Assembly (NCBI RefSeq): GCF_010646885.2 | Contig: NZ_CP050700.1 | Location: 1,557,501 to 1,621,500 of the forward strand | Source of the DNA: Desulfopila sp. IMCC35008 | GTDB taxonomy: Bacteria > Desulfobacterota > Desulfobulbia > Desulfobulbales > Desulfocapsaceae | Direction of reading: 5' to 3' | Length of the DNA stretch: 64,000 nt | Shown here: piece after piece, positions 1 through 9,309 of the stretch | Numbering within the stretch: the stretch's first letter is position 1 | Layout: the number at the start of each line of letters is the position of its first letter | Program-made: the position numbers and the translations under genes | The notes under the pieces: generated by a model | Databases searched by the model: none | Told to the model about the DNA's origin: nothing | Seen by the model: the letters and a program-made list of their open reading frames with translations, nothing else

Positions 1-335
1 GGCCTTCAGCAACCAGAGTGGTCTTTTATAGTACATCAATAATGTTGATAGTTTCGGAACTATCCCAATAGCATTTAGTATTCAGGTCTATTACTCATAT
101 AGACTGAGGTGGATCGAAACACTGTACGGGTAGGTGGTCTTATAAGGGCGGGGACTGCTCTTCGCCCTTTAGAGCACAGGAACAATCTAATCCTAACAAG
201 TATGTTGATTTTCAAATATTGGCAATGGTAAGCTGAAGATCTTAAGTCTATTTGAGAATACTCAGCAAAAGCCGATACTTCATCTAAGAAATCCAGTCAG
301 GTCCTTTTAATTGAAAAAAGAGGGGGAAGACGGGC
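1..335. other. Intergenic start of window
   Basis: The first 42 bases could be the last codons of a plus-strand gene ending at a TAA at 40-42, but 13 residues are too few to identify it. A 7-bp hairpin (AAGGGCG at 144-150 with CGCCCTT at 163-169) has no clear T-run. A purine-rich ribosome binding region (GAGGGGGAAG) lies just before the ATG at 336. Nothing else is recognised. Confidence 0.4.
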
Positions 336-2228
336 ATGTCTAAAAAAATGGTGCTGTCATTGGTTTGTATCATTCTGGCTATCGGAATATTTACGCCAGT
401 ATTTGCAGGGGAACTTGCTGAAATGATCTACCACAATGGAAACATTATCACGATCAACGACGCCCAGCCAAGAGTTGAAGCGGTGGCGGTAATGGATGGA
501 AAAATCCTGACTGTTGGCACTGAAACAGACGTCTTCAAGTCCAAGGGAGACATGACCAAGTTGATCGACCTTGACGGCAACACCATGCTTCCCGGTTTTT
601 TCGATGCCCATGGCCATGTAATGGGCGGCGGCTTGCAGGCGCTATCCGCCAACATCCTTGCACCACCGGATGGCGAGGTGAAAGATATCGCTTCACTACA
701 GGAGACACTTCGGGAGTGGATGAAAAACAATCTCAAGGCTGTAAAGGAAATCGGTCTTATCGTCGGTTTCGGTTATGACAATGCGCAACTTGCCGAACTG
801 CGACATCCAACACGGGATGACCTAGACGAGGTATCAAAGGATGTGCCGATTGTTTTGCTTCATCAGTCTGGGCACCTTATTGCTGTAAATTCAAAGGCCT
901 TGGAATTTGGTGGGATCACTGCGCAAACCGAAAATCCGGAAGGCGGGGTTATTCAACGTACTGAGGGAGGGAAAGAGCCCAATGGCGTGCTGGAAGAGAC
1001 GGCAGCGTTCCCTCTTCTACTTAAACTGCTTGCACTTGTGGGACCGGAAGGCTCAAAGACTTTCATTACAGCCGGGACGGAACTATGGGCAAGTTTTGGC
1101 TATACAACCGCACAAGACGGCCGAACGATGCCAAACGCTATAAAAACATACAAAGAAGTAGCAGAGACCGGTGCACTGAAAATCGATGTCGTGAGTTACC
1201 CGGATGTGCTCGTTGATCGGGAAATAATCAAAAACGAATATAGCCCATCCTACAAGAACCGCTTCCGCGTCGCCGGTGCCAAGTTGACTATTGACGGCTC
1301 GCCTCAAGGGTTCACGGCGTGGCGCGACCGGCCGTATTACAAACCTGTTGGAAACTACCCTCCAGGCTATGTCGGCTATCCGGCCGCAACTTCTGAGCAG
1401 GTACTGGACGCAATTGATTGGGCCTATGCCAACGACATCCAGATCTTGACCCATTCCAACGGTGAGGCTGCTTCGGATCAATTGATCGCCTCTATTGATG
1501 CGGCCACCCCAAAATATGGTGCAGGGGATCGTCGCCCTGTCCTGATACATGGCCAGTTTCTCCGGGAAGACCAGGTTGATTCGTTTAAGAGACTCAACAT
1601 CTTTCCCTCGCTTTTTCCCATGCACACGTTTTATTGGGGTGACTGGCATCGCGAGCATACCGTCGGTCCTGAACTCGCCGACAATATTTCGCCGACCGGC
1701 TGGTGTGTAAAACGTAGCATGATGTTCAGTTCCCATCACGACGCACCCGTCGCTTTTCCTGACTCAATGCGTATACTTGATGCAACCGTTACCCGTCGAT
1801 CACGTTCGGGGGATATTATTGGACCAGCCCAACGCGTTGATGTGATGACCGCCCTGAAGGCAATGACTATTTGGCCTGCTTGGCAGCATTTTGAGGAAGA
1901 CTCGAAAGGATCAATTGAAGTTGGGAAACTGGCCGATTTCGTTATCCTGGATAGAGATCCAACCGCAATTGACCCTGAAAACCTTGATCAAATAAAAGTT
2001 ACGGAAACGATAAAGGAAGGTAAAACTGTTTATCAAATGTCAGGCACAGACAAGGCCGCTGCTCTTTTTAAGCCGAATAGCCTCAGTACTCAGGCATTCG
2101 CCCGCATGTTAGCTTTGGCGGCTGATCATTCAGGCCATAATCATGGTCAAGACAACCATGGTATCGGCTGTACTTGTGGCGTGATTAGCAAGCTTGCCAA
2201 TGTGATGGTAATGGGGAACGACAGTTGA
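336..2228 (+). CDS. Exported amidohydrolase family 3 (YtcJ-like) metal-dependent hydrolase
   Basis: A 630-residue protein of the amidohydrolase superfamily, YtcJ/N-substituted formamide deformylase branch. These enzymes hydrolyse C-N bonds of amide substrates with one or two metal ions; the substrate here is unknown. Residues 1-24 form a signal peptide (KK, hydrophobic stretch, VFAG), so it should act outside the cytoplasm. Visible motifs: the metal-binding HxH in DAHGHVMGGG (near residue 92), later His positions in LTHSNGEAASD, VLIHGQF and SSHHDAP, and the closing GKLADFVILDRDP strand typical of the family. The C-terminus has a tail rich in His and Cys (DHSGHNHGQDNHG, then CTCG) beyond the usual fold. 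It is a single-gene unit with its own terminator. Family call is firm, substrate unknown. Confidence 0.88.
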   Translation: MSKKMVLSLVCIILAIGIFTPVFAGELAEMIYHNGNIITINDAQPRVEAVAVMDGKILTVGTETDVFKSKGDMTKLIDLDGNTMLPGFFDAHGHVMGGGLQALSANILAPPDGEVKDIASLQETLREWMKNNLKAVKEIGLIVGFGYDNAQLAELRHPTRDDLDEVSKDVPIVLLHQSGHLIAVNSKALEFGGITAQTENPEGGVIQRTEGGKEPNGVLEETAAFPLLLKLLALVGPEGSKTFITAGTELWASFGYTTAQDGRTMPNAIKTYKEVAETGALKIDVVSYPDVLVDREIIKNEYSPSYKNRFRVAGAKLTIDGSPQGFTAWRDRPYYKPVGNYPPGYVGYPAATSEQVLDAIDWAYANDIQILTHSNGEAASDQLIASIDAATPKYGAGDRRPVLIHGQFLREDQVDSFKRLNIFPSLFPMHTFYWGDWHREHTVGPELADNISPTGWCVKRSMMFSSHHDAPVAFPDSMRILDATVTRRSRSGDIIGPAQRVDVMTALKAMTIWPAWQHFEEDSKGSIEVGKLADFVILDRDPTAIDPENLDQIKVTETIKEGKTVYQMSGTDKAAALFKPNSLSTQAFARMLALAADHSGHNHGQDNHGIGCTCGVISKLANVMVMGNDS

Positions 2229-2260
2229 TATCTGATCAGATTATCTCACGATTAAGCGTT

Positions 2261-2303
2261 GCTCACCGTTGCTCTGATTGAGCAGCGGTGAGCTTTATAT
2301 TTC
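2261..2303 (+). terminator. Intrinsic terminator of the amidohydrolase gene
   Basis: A near-perfect 14-bp inverted repeat (GCTCACCGTTGCTC at 2261-2274 with GAGCAGCGGTGAGC at 2280-2293) with a TGATT-type loop is followed by TTTATATTT. It lies 33 bases after the stop codon. Confidence 0.85.
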
Positions 2304-2468
2304 CTGGTCAAATGTCGTATATTTAGGTTATTTCCCAAATTGTAGGTCTTCCTGTACACCTACCGGTTGAAAGTTAACGTGCAATTCGTTTGGGAGCAAT
2401 TTGAGGTGACAGGAATTAAGGTAAAATAGAATTGCTGACAGAATACTCAAGCCTTCGATGTGGCAATA

Positions 2469-2544
2469 TTAGCGCTGCGGCTCACACACTGGAATGATGC
2501 GAAGCGATAACGGAGCAAAATGTCCAGTGCAGCCGTGTTGCTAA
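2469..2544. repeat. Imperfect inverted repeat in an intergenic gap
   Basis: In the gap between the amidohydrolase terminator and the convergent small membrane gene, two arms pair imperfectly: GCGGCTCACACACTGGA (about 2476-2493) and TCCAGTGCAGCCGTGTTGC (about 2523-2541), separated by about 30 bases. It has no T-run and no recognised family. It may be a structured RNA, a dispersed repeat or a recombination site. The rest of 2304-2561 shows nothing recognisable. Confidence 0.4.
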
Positions 2545-2561
2545 GCGAGATGATTGAAGTG

Positions 2562-2933
2562 TCAATTGCTCGTTGCATGTTTGCATGCGTAGTAATAGCT
2601 GTACGCCATCAGGATAATCAGAGCAATTGCAAAGAGAAGCAGGGCTAAATTAAATTCGATAACACCTTCCAAAGAAAACCATGTTCTTACGATAGCGATC
2701 ATTGCAACAACGAGAATTGTTGGAATAAGTATCCATTTTCGTTCAATTGGTTTTCTATCTGAAATCATCAACATTACAGCCCAGGAGAATACAACAGCAG
2801 ACGCAAGACCCATCGGATAGGTTATTTCGGTTGCACCCATCCTTTCAGGTATCAATAATAGTATCGCGACCACAAAGTCCGCTATAGCGGCTGTCCAATA
2901 GCTTAACCTCAATAATATAATTAGTTTTTTCAT
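2562..2933 (-). CDS. Small four-helix membrane protein, unknown function
   Basis: A 123-residue hydrophobic protein not assigned to a family. It begins MKKLIILLRLSYWTAAIADF and shows about four membrane segments (roughly residues 5-28, 38-58, 66-86 and 92-115) with short charged connectors (DRKPIERK between the second and third). The ATG is preceded by GTGAGGT at good spacing, which supports this start. It is likely an inner-membrane protein. It lies 134 bases downstream of the antiporter gene on the same strand, so it may be co-transcribed, but no functional link is visible. Confidence 0.65.
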   Translation of the reverse strand: MKKLIILLRLSYWTAAIADFVVAILLLIPERMGATEITYPMGLASAVVFSWAVMLMISDRKPIERKWILIPTILVVAMIAIVRTWFSLEGVIEFNLALLLFAIALIILMAYSYYYACKHATSN

Positions 2934-3067
2934 ATTTTACCTCACTGGGGCGATCGCCAAACCCTGAGAATTTTCGAGGAAATACATACGATAAATGGCT
3001 GACAAGTCATTTTCCTGTTCTCCTCATCCCTGAATTGAACTGTCAGGTTATATCGAGATCTATCCCC

Positions 3068-5530
3068 CTATCGTAGCTCTTTTATCCGCGTAGCAAGCAA
3101 CTCATCATCAGATAATATCGGCTTGAGTTTGTTCTCATCCAGCCATATTACTGCCACAGGAGTGACAGCACGCACTGTGTAACGGCAGAAACCGGACCGC
3201 AACAGTCTCACGCCAATGAGTTCCCCGGGGCCCAATATGCTTATCACTCGTTCTTCTTCATCGGCATATTCTGTTACTTCAACAGCCCCGCGAAAAATCA
3301 TGCCCAGGGCCCCCCCTAAAGTGCCTTGTTGGATGATGATGTCTCCAGAGCCATAGAACCGCTGAACGGCTATCGCCTCCAACCTTTCCAGAGTGGGTTT
3401 GCTGAGGCCCTGAGTCCATTTTGCACTTCTGATCATTTGTGCGGGATTCGGCTGTCTGATCTTCTGATGTGCCTTTTGCAGAGATGCCATACGTAACTCA
3501 ACACTCTTGATCATTCGGTCTGCTTCCGGTTTATCCAGAACGGCAGAAGCGAGCAAATCCTGGATCACCGCTCTTTCCCGATTTAATAAGACCCGGCTTG
3601 CAGCACATGTCTCCAGCACCTTAATTATCTCAGGGAAGGCCTGGCGAAATTTTTCGATATGTAAAAGCGTTTCCCGCTTGTTATTCATGATTTCCCGGCG
3701 CACTGTTTCACCCTCTTCTTCGTTAGGCGCGAGTTCATCAATGTGGAGTGCGACTTCATCCTGAGCTTTGACAAAGCCTCGTGCCATGTCGTAGCCTAAC
3801 GCCATACGGTCAATTGTCATCGCAATCACCGGTTTGTTTAAAATCGGATACCTCAGATATTCAAACAGTCTTGGCATACCCCAAAGAGCCTGCAGGTCCT
3901 TTCGGGGGTGGATCAGGGGAGCGCCATCCAGCGCATGTTCAACAGCTTCAACCAGTAGGAGGGTGGCAGTTCGTCCGAGTGCCCCTTCCTCAAATTGCGC
4001 CCAGTAGACACGTCGTTCAGCTTCGAGAATCCTTCTACGAAAGGCAATCGCCTGGTCCTGTTCACTTGCCTCTGTGGGAGCACCGGTAGAGGAGGAGGGC
4101 TCAGTGTCGCCCATCTTGATATGCGAGTTCACCTCATCCCAATCGGCCCCCATGAAAAAATCGTTGTCCTGCATTTGTTTGTTCAGGAGTTGCAACTCCT
4201 GATGTATGGAGTGAGAAGCTCGGTTTACAGTTGCCTGCTTCCCCGGCGGCAAACGGTCCAATTTCAACCATCTCAGGACTGCACCCATCGATGTGCCATT
4301 GATGAGTATGGTTAAAACGACAATCCCGGCACATAAAAACAGCACCTGGTCTCCAACCAGTTGCGGAAATACCGCATCCTGTGCAACTATCAGGGCAAGG
4401 GCCAACGAAACAGCACCTCGTAATCCACCCCAAATCAGGACTATTGACTTTTCTCTGTTGATCCCAATGCCCATGGGTTTTAGCACCGGGGTTAATAGAG
4501 CGACTACTGTCGCCCGTATCAGTTGCAACCCCAGATAGAGATAGATCAGTGTCCACCAGAGTGAAATATCGTTTATAGGCACCCGGCTGGCGATTACGAT
4601 ACCTACAAGGAGAAAAATAACTGTATTTGCCATGTGCGCCATCATTTCCCAGAAGTGGTGCAGGAATCCGGATACTTCTGGGGAAATGCGCGTGCGTCCA
4701 ACGCTGGCAAACAGTAACGCTAGAGCTACGAGCCCCACCACTCCTGAGACATGGAACACATTCTCGGCAAGAACGAAGACCAGGTATGCGGCGGCAACGG
4801 ACACGACAATCTCGATCATTGGATCATTAAAGACCCGGCCTATCCAGAAAATAGCAAGACCACCGACAATCAGCCCAATAGATAGCCCGAGTAAAACAAC
4901 CCAGGAAAAGTCCCCCACCACCCCGATGATACTCAAATCAGAAGTTCCATCCGTATTGATGATCATGCCATAGAAGAGGCCGAACAGAACGATGGCTGTA
5001 CCGTCATTAAGAAGAGACTCTCCTTCCAGTAAAGTCTCCAGCCGCTTGCGTGAACTGACCTCTTTTAAAAGAGCCACCACTGCTACCGGGTCCGTGGCAC
5101 TTACCAGGGCACCAAAGAGAAAACATAATGCCCAGCTCCATTCCCAGGGAAAGAGAAACTTTGCCAGCACAGCGGTAGCCATAGTAGCCAGAAGTAATCC
5201 TGGTATTGCAAGTATTACGATTTGGCTGAACATTCGGCGAAAGAGATGAACCTCTATACCGAAGGCGGATTCGAAGATCAGGGTCGGCAGAAAGACATAC
5301 AGAATGAGATGTGGTTCAATATCTGCGACCAGTTTTAAGGTGGCAGAGACGGTCGGGATGTGCTCGCCGAAATATTCGCTACGCTGCACCATGCCAAGAA
5401 GTAGACCAATGACCAGCAGGCTTACGGTATAGGGAATGCTGGTTCCCTTGAGCAGATTTCGAACCGCTGAACCGATAATAAGCGATGCTACGACAAAGAT
5501 GAGAATCAATATGCCGGTGGTCTCGTGCAT
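3068..5530 (-). CDS. CPA1-family Na+/H+ antiporter with C-terminal cyclic-nucleotide-binding-like domain
   Basis: An 820-residue monovalent cation:proton antiporter of the NhaP/CPA1 type. The first ~420 residues hold 12-13 membrane helices with the conserved FESAFGIE and GESLLNDGTAIVLFG segments and the ATDPVAVVALL motif, whose Asp residues bind the ion in this family. Residues ~430-690 form a long cytoplasmic region rich in charged residues. The last ~120 residues (LERLEAIAVQRFYGSGDIIIQ onwards, with FRGAVEV and ILGPGELIG) match the cNMP-binding fold, as in plant SOS1-like and some bacterial antiporters. This suggests gating by a small ligand, though the phosphate-binding residues do not obviously fit cAMP. 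It would expel Na+ or K+ and control cytoplasmic pH. Confidence 0.9.
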   Translation of the reverse strand: MHETTGILILIFVVASLIIGSAVRNLLKGTSIPYTVSLLVIGLLLGMVQRSEYFGEHIPTVSATLKLVADIEPHLILYVFLPTLIFESAFGIEVHLFRRMFSQIVILAIPGLLLATMATAVLAKFLFPWEWSWALCFLFGALVSATDPVAVVALLKEVSSRKRLETLLEGESLLNDGTAIVLFGLFYGMIINTDGTSDLSIIGVVGDFSWVVLLGLSIGLIVGGLAIFWIGRVFNDPMIEIVVSVAAAYLVFVLAENVFHVSGVVGLVALALLFASVGRTRISPEVSGFLHHFWEMMAHMANTVIFLLVGIVIASRVPINDISLWWTLIYLYLGLQLIRATVVALLTPVLKPMGIGINREKSIVLIWGGLRGAVSLALALIVAQDAVFPQLVGDQVLFLCAGIVVLTILINGTSMGAVLRWLKLDRLPPGKQATVNRASHSIHQELQLLNKQMQDNDFFMGADWDEVNSHIKMGDTEPSSSTGAPTEASEQDQAIAFRRRILEAERRVYWAQFEEGALGRTATLLLVEAVEHALDGAPLIHPRKDLQALWGMPRLFEYLRYPILNKPVIAMTIDRMALGYDMARGFVKAQDEVALHIDELAPNEEEGETVRREIMNNKRETLLHIEKFRQAFPEIIKVLETCAASRVLLNRERAVIQDLLASAVLDKPEADRMIKSVELRMASLQKAHQKIRQPNPAQMIRSAKWTQGLSKPTLERLEAIAVQRFYGSGDIIIQQGTLGGALGMIFRGAVEVTEYADEEERVISILGPGELIGVRLLRSGFCRYTVRAVTPVAVIWLDENKLKPILSDDELLATRIKELR

Positions 5531-5920
5531 TGCGCCCCAACTTCTCTATAGTTGTTCATGTATTCAGCGAGTGTTTGTATAATAATTGTATGGGGGGAGA
5601 GAAATTTAGTCAAAAGGTAGATTCTGAAACAAGGCATGGGGAGCAGTCTGCGCAATCGTACAGTCTTATTTTAACTCTGTATAACAACGGTGCCAGCAGA
5701 TGGTAATGGTTCAAATCGGGATCAGTCGAAATTCTCTATGCCATCATGGCTGAAATTACAAATACCTATTATAATTGGTACCATATCGGTTTAACGCCTA
5801 ATATATCATGGAAGAGGAGTTTTCAGGATAAGCTGGTATATTTTCCTCTGGCTTGTGGCAATAAAGGTTGTATATTTCCCATTGATTCATTTTTTATTAA
5901 ATTCTTCTTTGTAAGGGTTC
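5531..5920. other. Divergent intergenic region without recognised gene
   Basis: 390 bases lie between the antiporter (leftward) and the hybrid kinase (rightward). It is AT-rich toward the kinase and presumably holds both promoters. No clear palindrome, sigma-54 motif or RNA structure was recognised. Confidence 0.5.
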
Positions 5921-7561
5921 GTGGTGCCAAGTACTTTAAGTATTGAGCAGATAATTTTCTTCTGTCTATTAACGTTTACCGTTCTTCTGGTGGTCTTCGG
6001 ACTGGGTGTTCTCAGAGGAAGACGGGGGGAGAGGTCTGTCGGTTCAACTGCGGGTGTACAATTAACCCAACAAATAATTGAGGCGGCTCCGATTGGTATC
6101 TGTATCATCAGAGAAAGAAGATTCGCATTCGTAAACGATGTCTATTACCGCATGTTCGGATATGAGTCTGCTGATGAGATACTTGGCAGGTTTGTTGAGG
6201 AATTATATGCCGAGGAAGAAAGAGAGCGTCAGCGGACATACTCCAGAGACAGAGTCGCCGGCAAGCCTGTTCCGACCATGTATGAAACCGTAGGTCTTAG
6301 GAAAAACGGTGAAAAATTTGAAGTGTCTGCCTGGGTTTCTCTGATTCGCTATCTAGGCCAGCCATGCTCTTTAGGATTTATCATAGATAGAAGTGTTGAA
6401 ACCGAGATGCGACGCAAACTGGACCAGGCTAACAGGCTGGAAGCTGTAGGTACGCTGGCTGGTGGGATTGCACATGATTTCAACAATATCCTAACGGCAA
6501 TAATTGGTTATAGCGAGCTTGCATTACTGCGCAGCAAGGATGATCAACGAACACGCACAGATTTGCAGCAGGTACTTAAGGCTGGGAAACGCGCCAAAGA
6601 CCTTATTCGGCAAATCCTTTCTTTTTCCCGACAGCAGGATCAGTCAACGAGGGTTGTGCAGATGTCGGTTGTGGTCGATGAGGTTGTGCGTTTGGTAGGA
6701 GCCATATTGCCCGCCAGCATTGCAATGAAGGTTGAATGTGGTAGCGATGTCAAGATCCTTGCTGACCCAACCAGTATTCACCAGCTTATAATGAATCTGT
6801 GTACAAATGCAGAACATGCGATGAGAAAAACCGGTGGTACCCTGACGATTGAAGTGGCACATTATATTGCGGGGCAGGGGACAGCAGAAGAGTATCCCGG
6901 ATTAACTCCAGGAAAGTATGGAATGCTTAAAGTTTGTGATACTGGAAAAGGAATTTCCCCGGAAATAGTTGAGAAAATCTATGAACCGTTTTTTACGACC
7001 AAAAACGTAGGGGAGGGTACAGGTATGGGACTTTCCCAGGTGCATGCTATCGTGAGGAGTCACAAGGGTTATATTTCTTTTTCAGATAATGTCCCTCATG
7101 GAACGGTATTTACGGTTTTCTTTCCGGAAGCAGAAAGTGAAGAAATAGCATCGGCGGAAACCATTCAACCTCGGCTGACTCACGGCAGCGGCAAAATCTT
7201 GCTGGTGGATGATGAGCCGATGGTTTTGGAGGTGATTCAGAGAACCTTACTGGAGTTAGGGTACGAAGTGACTGCCTGTAGCGAAGCTCAGGAAGCGCTT
7301 TCACTTTTTGAACAAAACCCGAATGGATATGATTTGGTGGTCAGCGATATGACCATGCCAAACATGAACGGTGATGAGCTTGCAGTGAAACTCAAGGCAT
7401 TGAGGCCTAGCCTACCCGTTGTTCTCTGTTCGGGATACAGCGCTGCCATAGAAGAGAATCCTCATCTCAAGGCAATTGTCACTATTTTGGAAAAACCTGT
7501 CGATAGAGCCGTGTTGGCCGACACTTTAAACCGCAAGCTTGAGCAAAATCGATCAAGCTGA
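5921..7561 (+). CDS. PAS hybrid histidine kinase with C-terminal receiver
   Basis: A 546-residue two-component hybrid kinase. It has one N-terminal membrane segment (residues ~8-28), a PAS sensor domain (~50-160), a HisKA dimerisation domain with the phospho-accepting His in GGIAHDFNNI (~184), a HATPase domain (~275-403, with the G boxes CDTGKGISPEI and GEGTGMGLSQV) and a receiver domain (~424-545) whose phosphorylatable Asp lies in VVSDMTMPNM (~475). The start is GTG; no in-frame ATG gives a better option. The signal is unknown and the output partner is not adjacent. The gene is followed by a receiver fragment that is probably a remnant of another regulator. Confidence 0.9.
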   Translation: MVPSTLSIEQIIFFCLLTFTVLLVVFGLGVLRGRRGERSVGSTAGVQLTQQIIEAAPIGICIIRERRFAFVNDVYYRMFGYESADEILGRFVEELYAEEERERQRTYSRDRVAGKPVPTMYETVGLRKNGEKFEVSAWVSLIRYLGQPCSLGFIIDRSVETEMRRKLDQANRLEAVGTLAGGIAHDFNNILTAIIGYSELALLRSKDDQRTRTDLQQVLKAGKRAKDLIRQILSFSRQQDQSTRVVQMSVVVDEVVRLVGAILPASIAMKVECGSDVKILADPTSIHQLIMNLCTNAEHAMRKTGGTLTIEVAHYIAGQGTAEEYPGLTPGKYGMLKVCDTGKGISPEIVEKIYEPFFTTKNVGEGTGMGLSQVHAIVRSHKGYISFSDNVPHGTVFTVFFPEAESEEIASAETIQPRLTHGSGKILLVDDEPMVLEVIQRTLLELGYEVTACSEAQEALSLFEQNPNGYDLVVSDMTMPNMNGDELAVKLKALRPSLPVVLCSGYSAAIEENPHLKAIVTILEKPVDRAVLADTLNRKLEQNRSS

Positions 7562-7620
7562 CACAAAGACCTTCAAATTTATAGTAACCCAACGGCTTTG
7601 CCGATGGGTACTTACTTCTC

Positions 7621-7821
7621 TTGACTTCTCGCCTGGAAACATACAAACGAACATGTCAGATCAATCCCTACCCAAGAACAATTATTGCCAGCAGATACTC
7701 AGAGACTGAGACGGTACGCGAAGCGGGAGCCGGGAGGTATCTCAAAAAGCGTTATATGCTGGAACGTCTCGGTATGGCAGTTAAAGAAGCAGTGGATAAC
7801 CCGGATTTAACAGCAGAGTAG
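7621..7821 (+). pseudogene. Remnant of a response-regulator receiver domain (C-terminal half)
   Basis: The 66 residues read like the second half of a receiver domain: TIIASRYSETETVREA corresponds to the beta4-alpha4 segment of hybrid-kinase receivers (usually AIIASGFSE..R), and GAGRYLKKRYMLERLGMAVKE to the conserved Lys (usually KKPY) and the last helix. The first half, including the phospho-accepting Asp, is absent, and the only possible start is a TTG without ribosome binding site. The KKP proline is replaced by Arg. It looks like the decayed tail of a deleted kinase or regulator gene. The identification is by motif only. Confidence 0.65.
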
Positions 7822-7840
7822 TTCCCGCTACAGAGGAAGA

Positions 7841-8305
7841 TCAGGTCACTTCAACCTTTTTTCCACCGGTAATCTGCTGGAGGTAATCGGGGCTCAAAGG
7901 AACACCTGTGGCATCTGTACCGGCAGCAGGGTATATGGTGTCATACTCATTGAGTGATACGTCGAGTAAAATAACTACAGGACTATCTTCCAGTCCGAAT
8001 GGGCATACACCACCCGGAATAAATCCTGTAACTTCCCTGGTTTCCTCTGCACTGGCCATCCTGTGTTTAGCACCCGTTGTGCGTTTGAGGGCGCCACTGT
8101 TGATTTTCTTGTCGCCGGCAGCTACAACCATTCGGTATTTCTCATCTTTTCCTTTAAATAAAATGGATTTTGCTATCTGGCCAACAGGTACGCCTATTCG
8201 CTGGGCTGCTGCTTCAGCAGTTGGTGTTGATCCCGGCTCGAACTCAAGGGCTGAAAGGTCATGACGATGCAGGAATGCTTTTACTTTTGGGGGAATAGTG
8301 CTCAT
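7841..8305 (-). CDS. ybaK: YbaK/EbsC-type aminoacyl-tRNA deacylase
   Basis: A protein of about 154 residues of the YbaK/ProX family, which removes wrongly attached amino acids (typically Cys from tRNA-Pro) in trans. The start is placed at the ATG at 8305 (MSTIPPKVKAFL), not the TTG two codons upstream. Visible family features: an N-terminal helix, AAQRIGVPVGQIAKSILFKG with the conserved Lys, the strand YRMVVAAGDKKIN, TGFIPGGVCPFGL (the substrate-specificity loop) and a C-terminal ATGVPLSPDYLQQIT segment. The whole domain is present, so it is a free-standing editing factor and not a ProRS insertion. It is a single gene between unrelated neighbours. Confidence 0.88.
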   Translation of the reverse strand: MSTIPPKVKAFLHRHDLSALEFEPGSTPTAEAAAQRIGVPVGQIAKSILFKGKDEKYRMVVAAGDKKINSGALKRTTGAKHRMASAEETREVTGFIPGGVCPFGLEDSPVVILLDVSLNEYDTIYPAAGTDATGVPLSPDYLQQITGGKKVEVT

Positions 8306-8701
8306 TTTCAAGACAAGGCTACTAAGTTAATAAAAATTTACAGTTAATTAGCTATATATAGCTTTTGGTAAGTAACTCACACCTGAAAATAACAATTATC
8401 TTCGTCTACTTCACTTCATTTCTGGCAGCAGAATCCTTTATTAGGTGTTCGCGTTTAGCTCGATTACCGAAAACGAAAAATATATTTGATTGGGGACAGG
8501 TGTGCCTTTCATGGTGCAGATACAGATCAAGCCGCTTGTTAATTGCGTTGTATATTCCCGGCAGATGAATCAGCGAGATCGGATTACATTTCAAATTGAT
8601 TAGGTGTATACTTTTATAAGGGTCTTTATTTATACCAACTCCAGACTGTTACATCTCTCAGGATAGGGACAACGTACTATCAAAAAGGGGATAATTTATA
8701 A
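8306..8701. other. Intergenic region without recognised gene
   Basis: AT-rich gap between divergent genes. Short open frames on both strands have no ribosome binding site and no family resemblance. A weak purine-rich site (AAAAAGGGGAT) precedes the ATG at 8702. Confidence 0.5.
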
Positions 8702-9262
8702 ATGGATGCCAGATTGTACCACTTCGTACAGGTAGTTGTATTTTCATTTTTCCTCATTTTCTTAGTACCTTTGACCAATAAAGCTAATTCTGCCGACTGG
8801 GATTTCTTGAAAATACATAAATTTGAAGGTACTGCTAAACCTGTGTTGACAGTTGGCGGGAAGGTGCAAGGAAATAAGCCGATTAAGTTTGATTTGAACG
8901 ATCTCATCCAGCTACCTTCTGAAACCATCAGCATACATCACTCGGTCACCGGGCAGAGAAACCAGTATACAGGAATTCTGCTCGATGATTTTCTTAACCA
9001 TCTGGGAATCGCCCCGGACTCAAGCTATCTCATTATCAGGGCATCTAACAATTACAAATCTGTAGTGAAAATAAATGATATTAACCGCTTTGAATATTTG
9101 TTGTCTTATAAGAAGAACGGTAAGTTTTACAATCAGTTACCATCAGAGGAGGATAGGGGGCCACTGGCAATTATCATCAATTTTGATAAACATCCCGGGC
9201 TCGATTTCGATATATATAAGCACCAATTGGTCTGGTTCGTAGAAAACATAACAATAGAGTGA
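8702..9262 (+). CDS. Periplasmic protein with molybdopterin-oxidoreductase (SUOX-like) fold
   Basis: A 186-residue protein. Residues 1-30 form an uncleaved or cleaved signal sequence (hydrophobic stretch VVVFSFFLIFLVPL, then ANS). The rest resembles the oxidoreductase molybdopterin-binding domain found in sulfite-oxidase-like proteins: VLTVGGKV, FDLNDLIQLPSETISIHHSVTG, YTGILLDDFLNHLGI, and the C-terminal GPLAIIINFDKHPGL and VWFVENI. It lacks the Cys ligand expected in catalytic members, so it probably does not act as a sulfite oxidase. It lies 47 bases upstream of a membrane hybrid kinase, and this pairing suggests a periplasmic ligand-binding partner for that kinase (inference). Confidence 0.72.
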   Translation: MDARLYHFVQVVVFSFFLIFLVPLTNKANSADWDFLKIHKFEGTAKPVLTVGGKVQGNKPIKFDLNDLIQLPSETISIHHSVTGQRNQYTGILLDDFLNHLGIAPDSSYLIIRASNNYKSVVKINDINRFEYLLSYKKNGKFYNQLPSEEDRGPLAIIINFDKHPGLDFDIYKHQLVWFVENITIE

Positions 9263-9309
9263 ATCTCAACTGACTTCGATTGACTCGGGATAATGGTACA
9301 AGGATACGC

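Noticed and set aside
144..169. Hairpin near the window start as terminator
   Set aside because: The stem is only 7 bp with a 12-base loop and no T-run follows.
2459..2476. GG-N10-GC sigma-54 match on the plus strand
   Set aside because: No plus-strand gene follows it; it is probably a chance match inside the inverted repeat.
2469..2544. Integron attC site or retron RNA
   Set aside because: The conserved GTTRRRY/RYYYAAC ends of attC are not present, and no integrase or reverse transcriptase gene is near.
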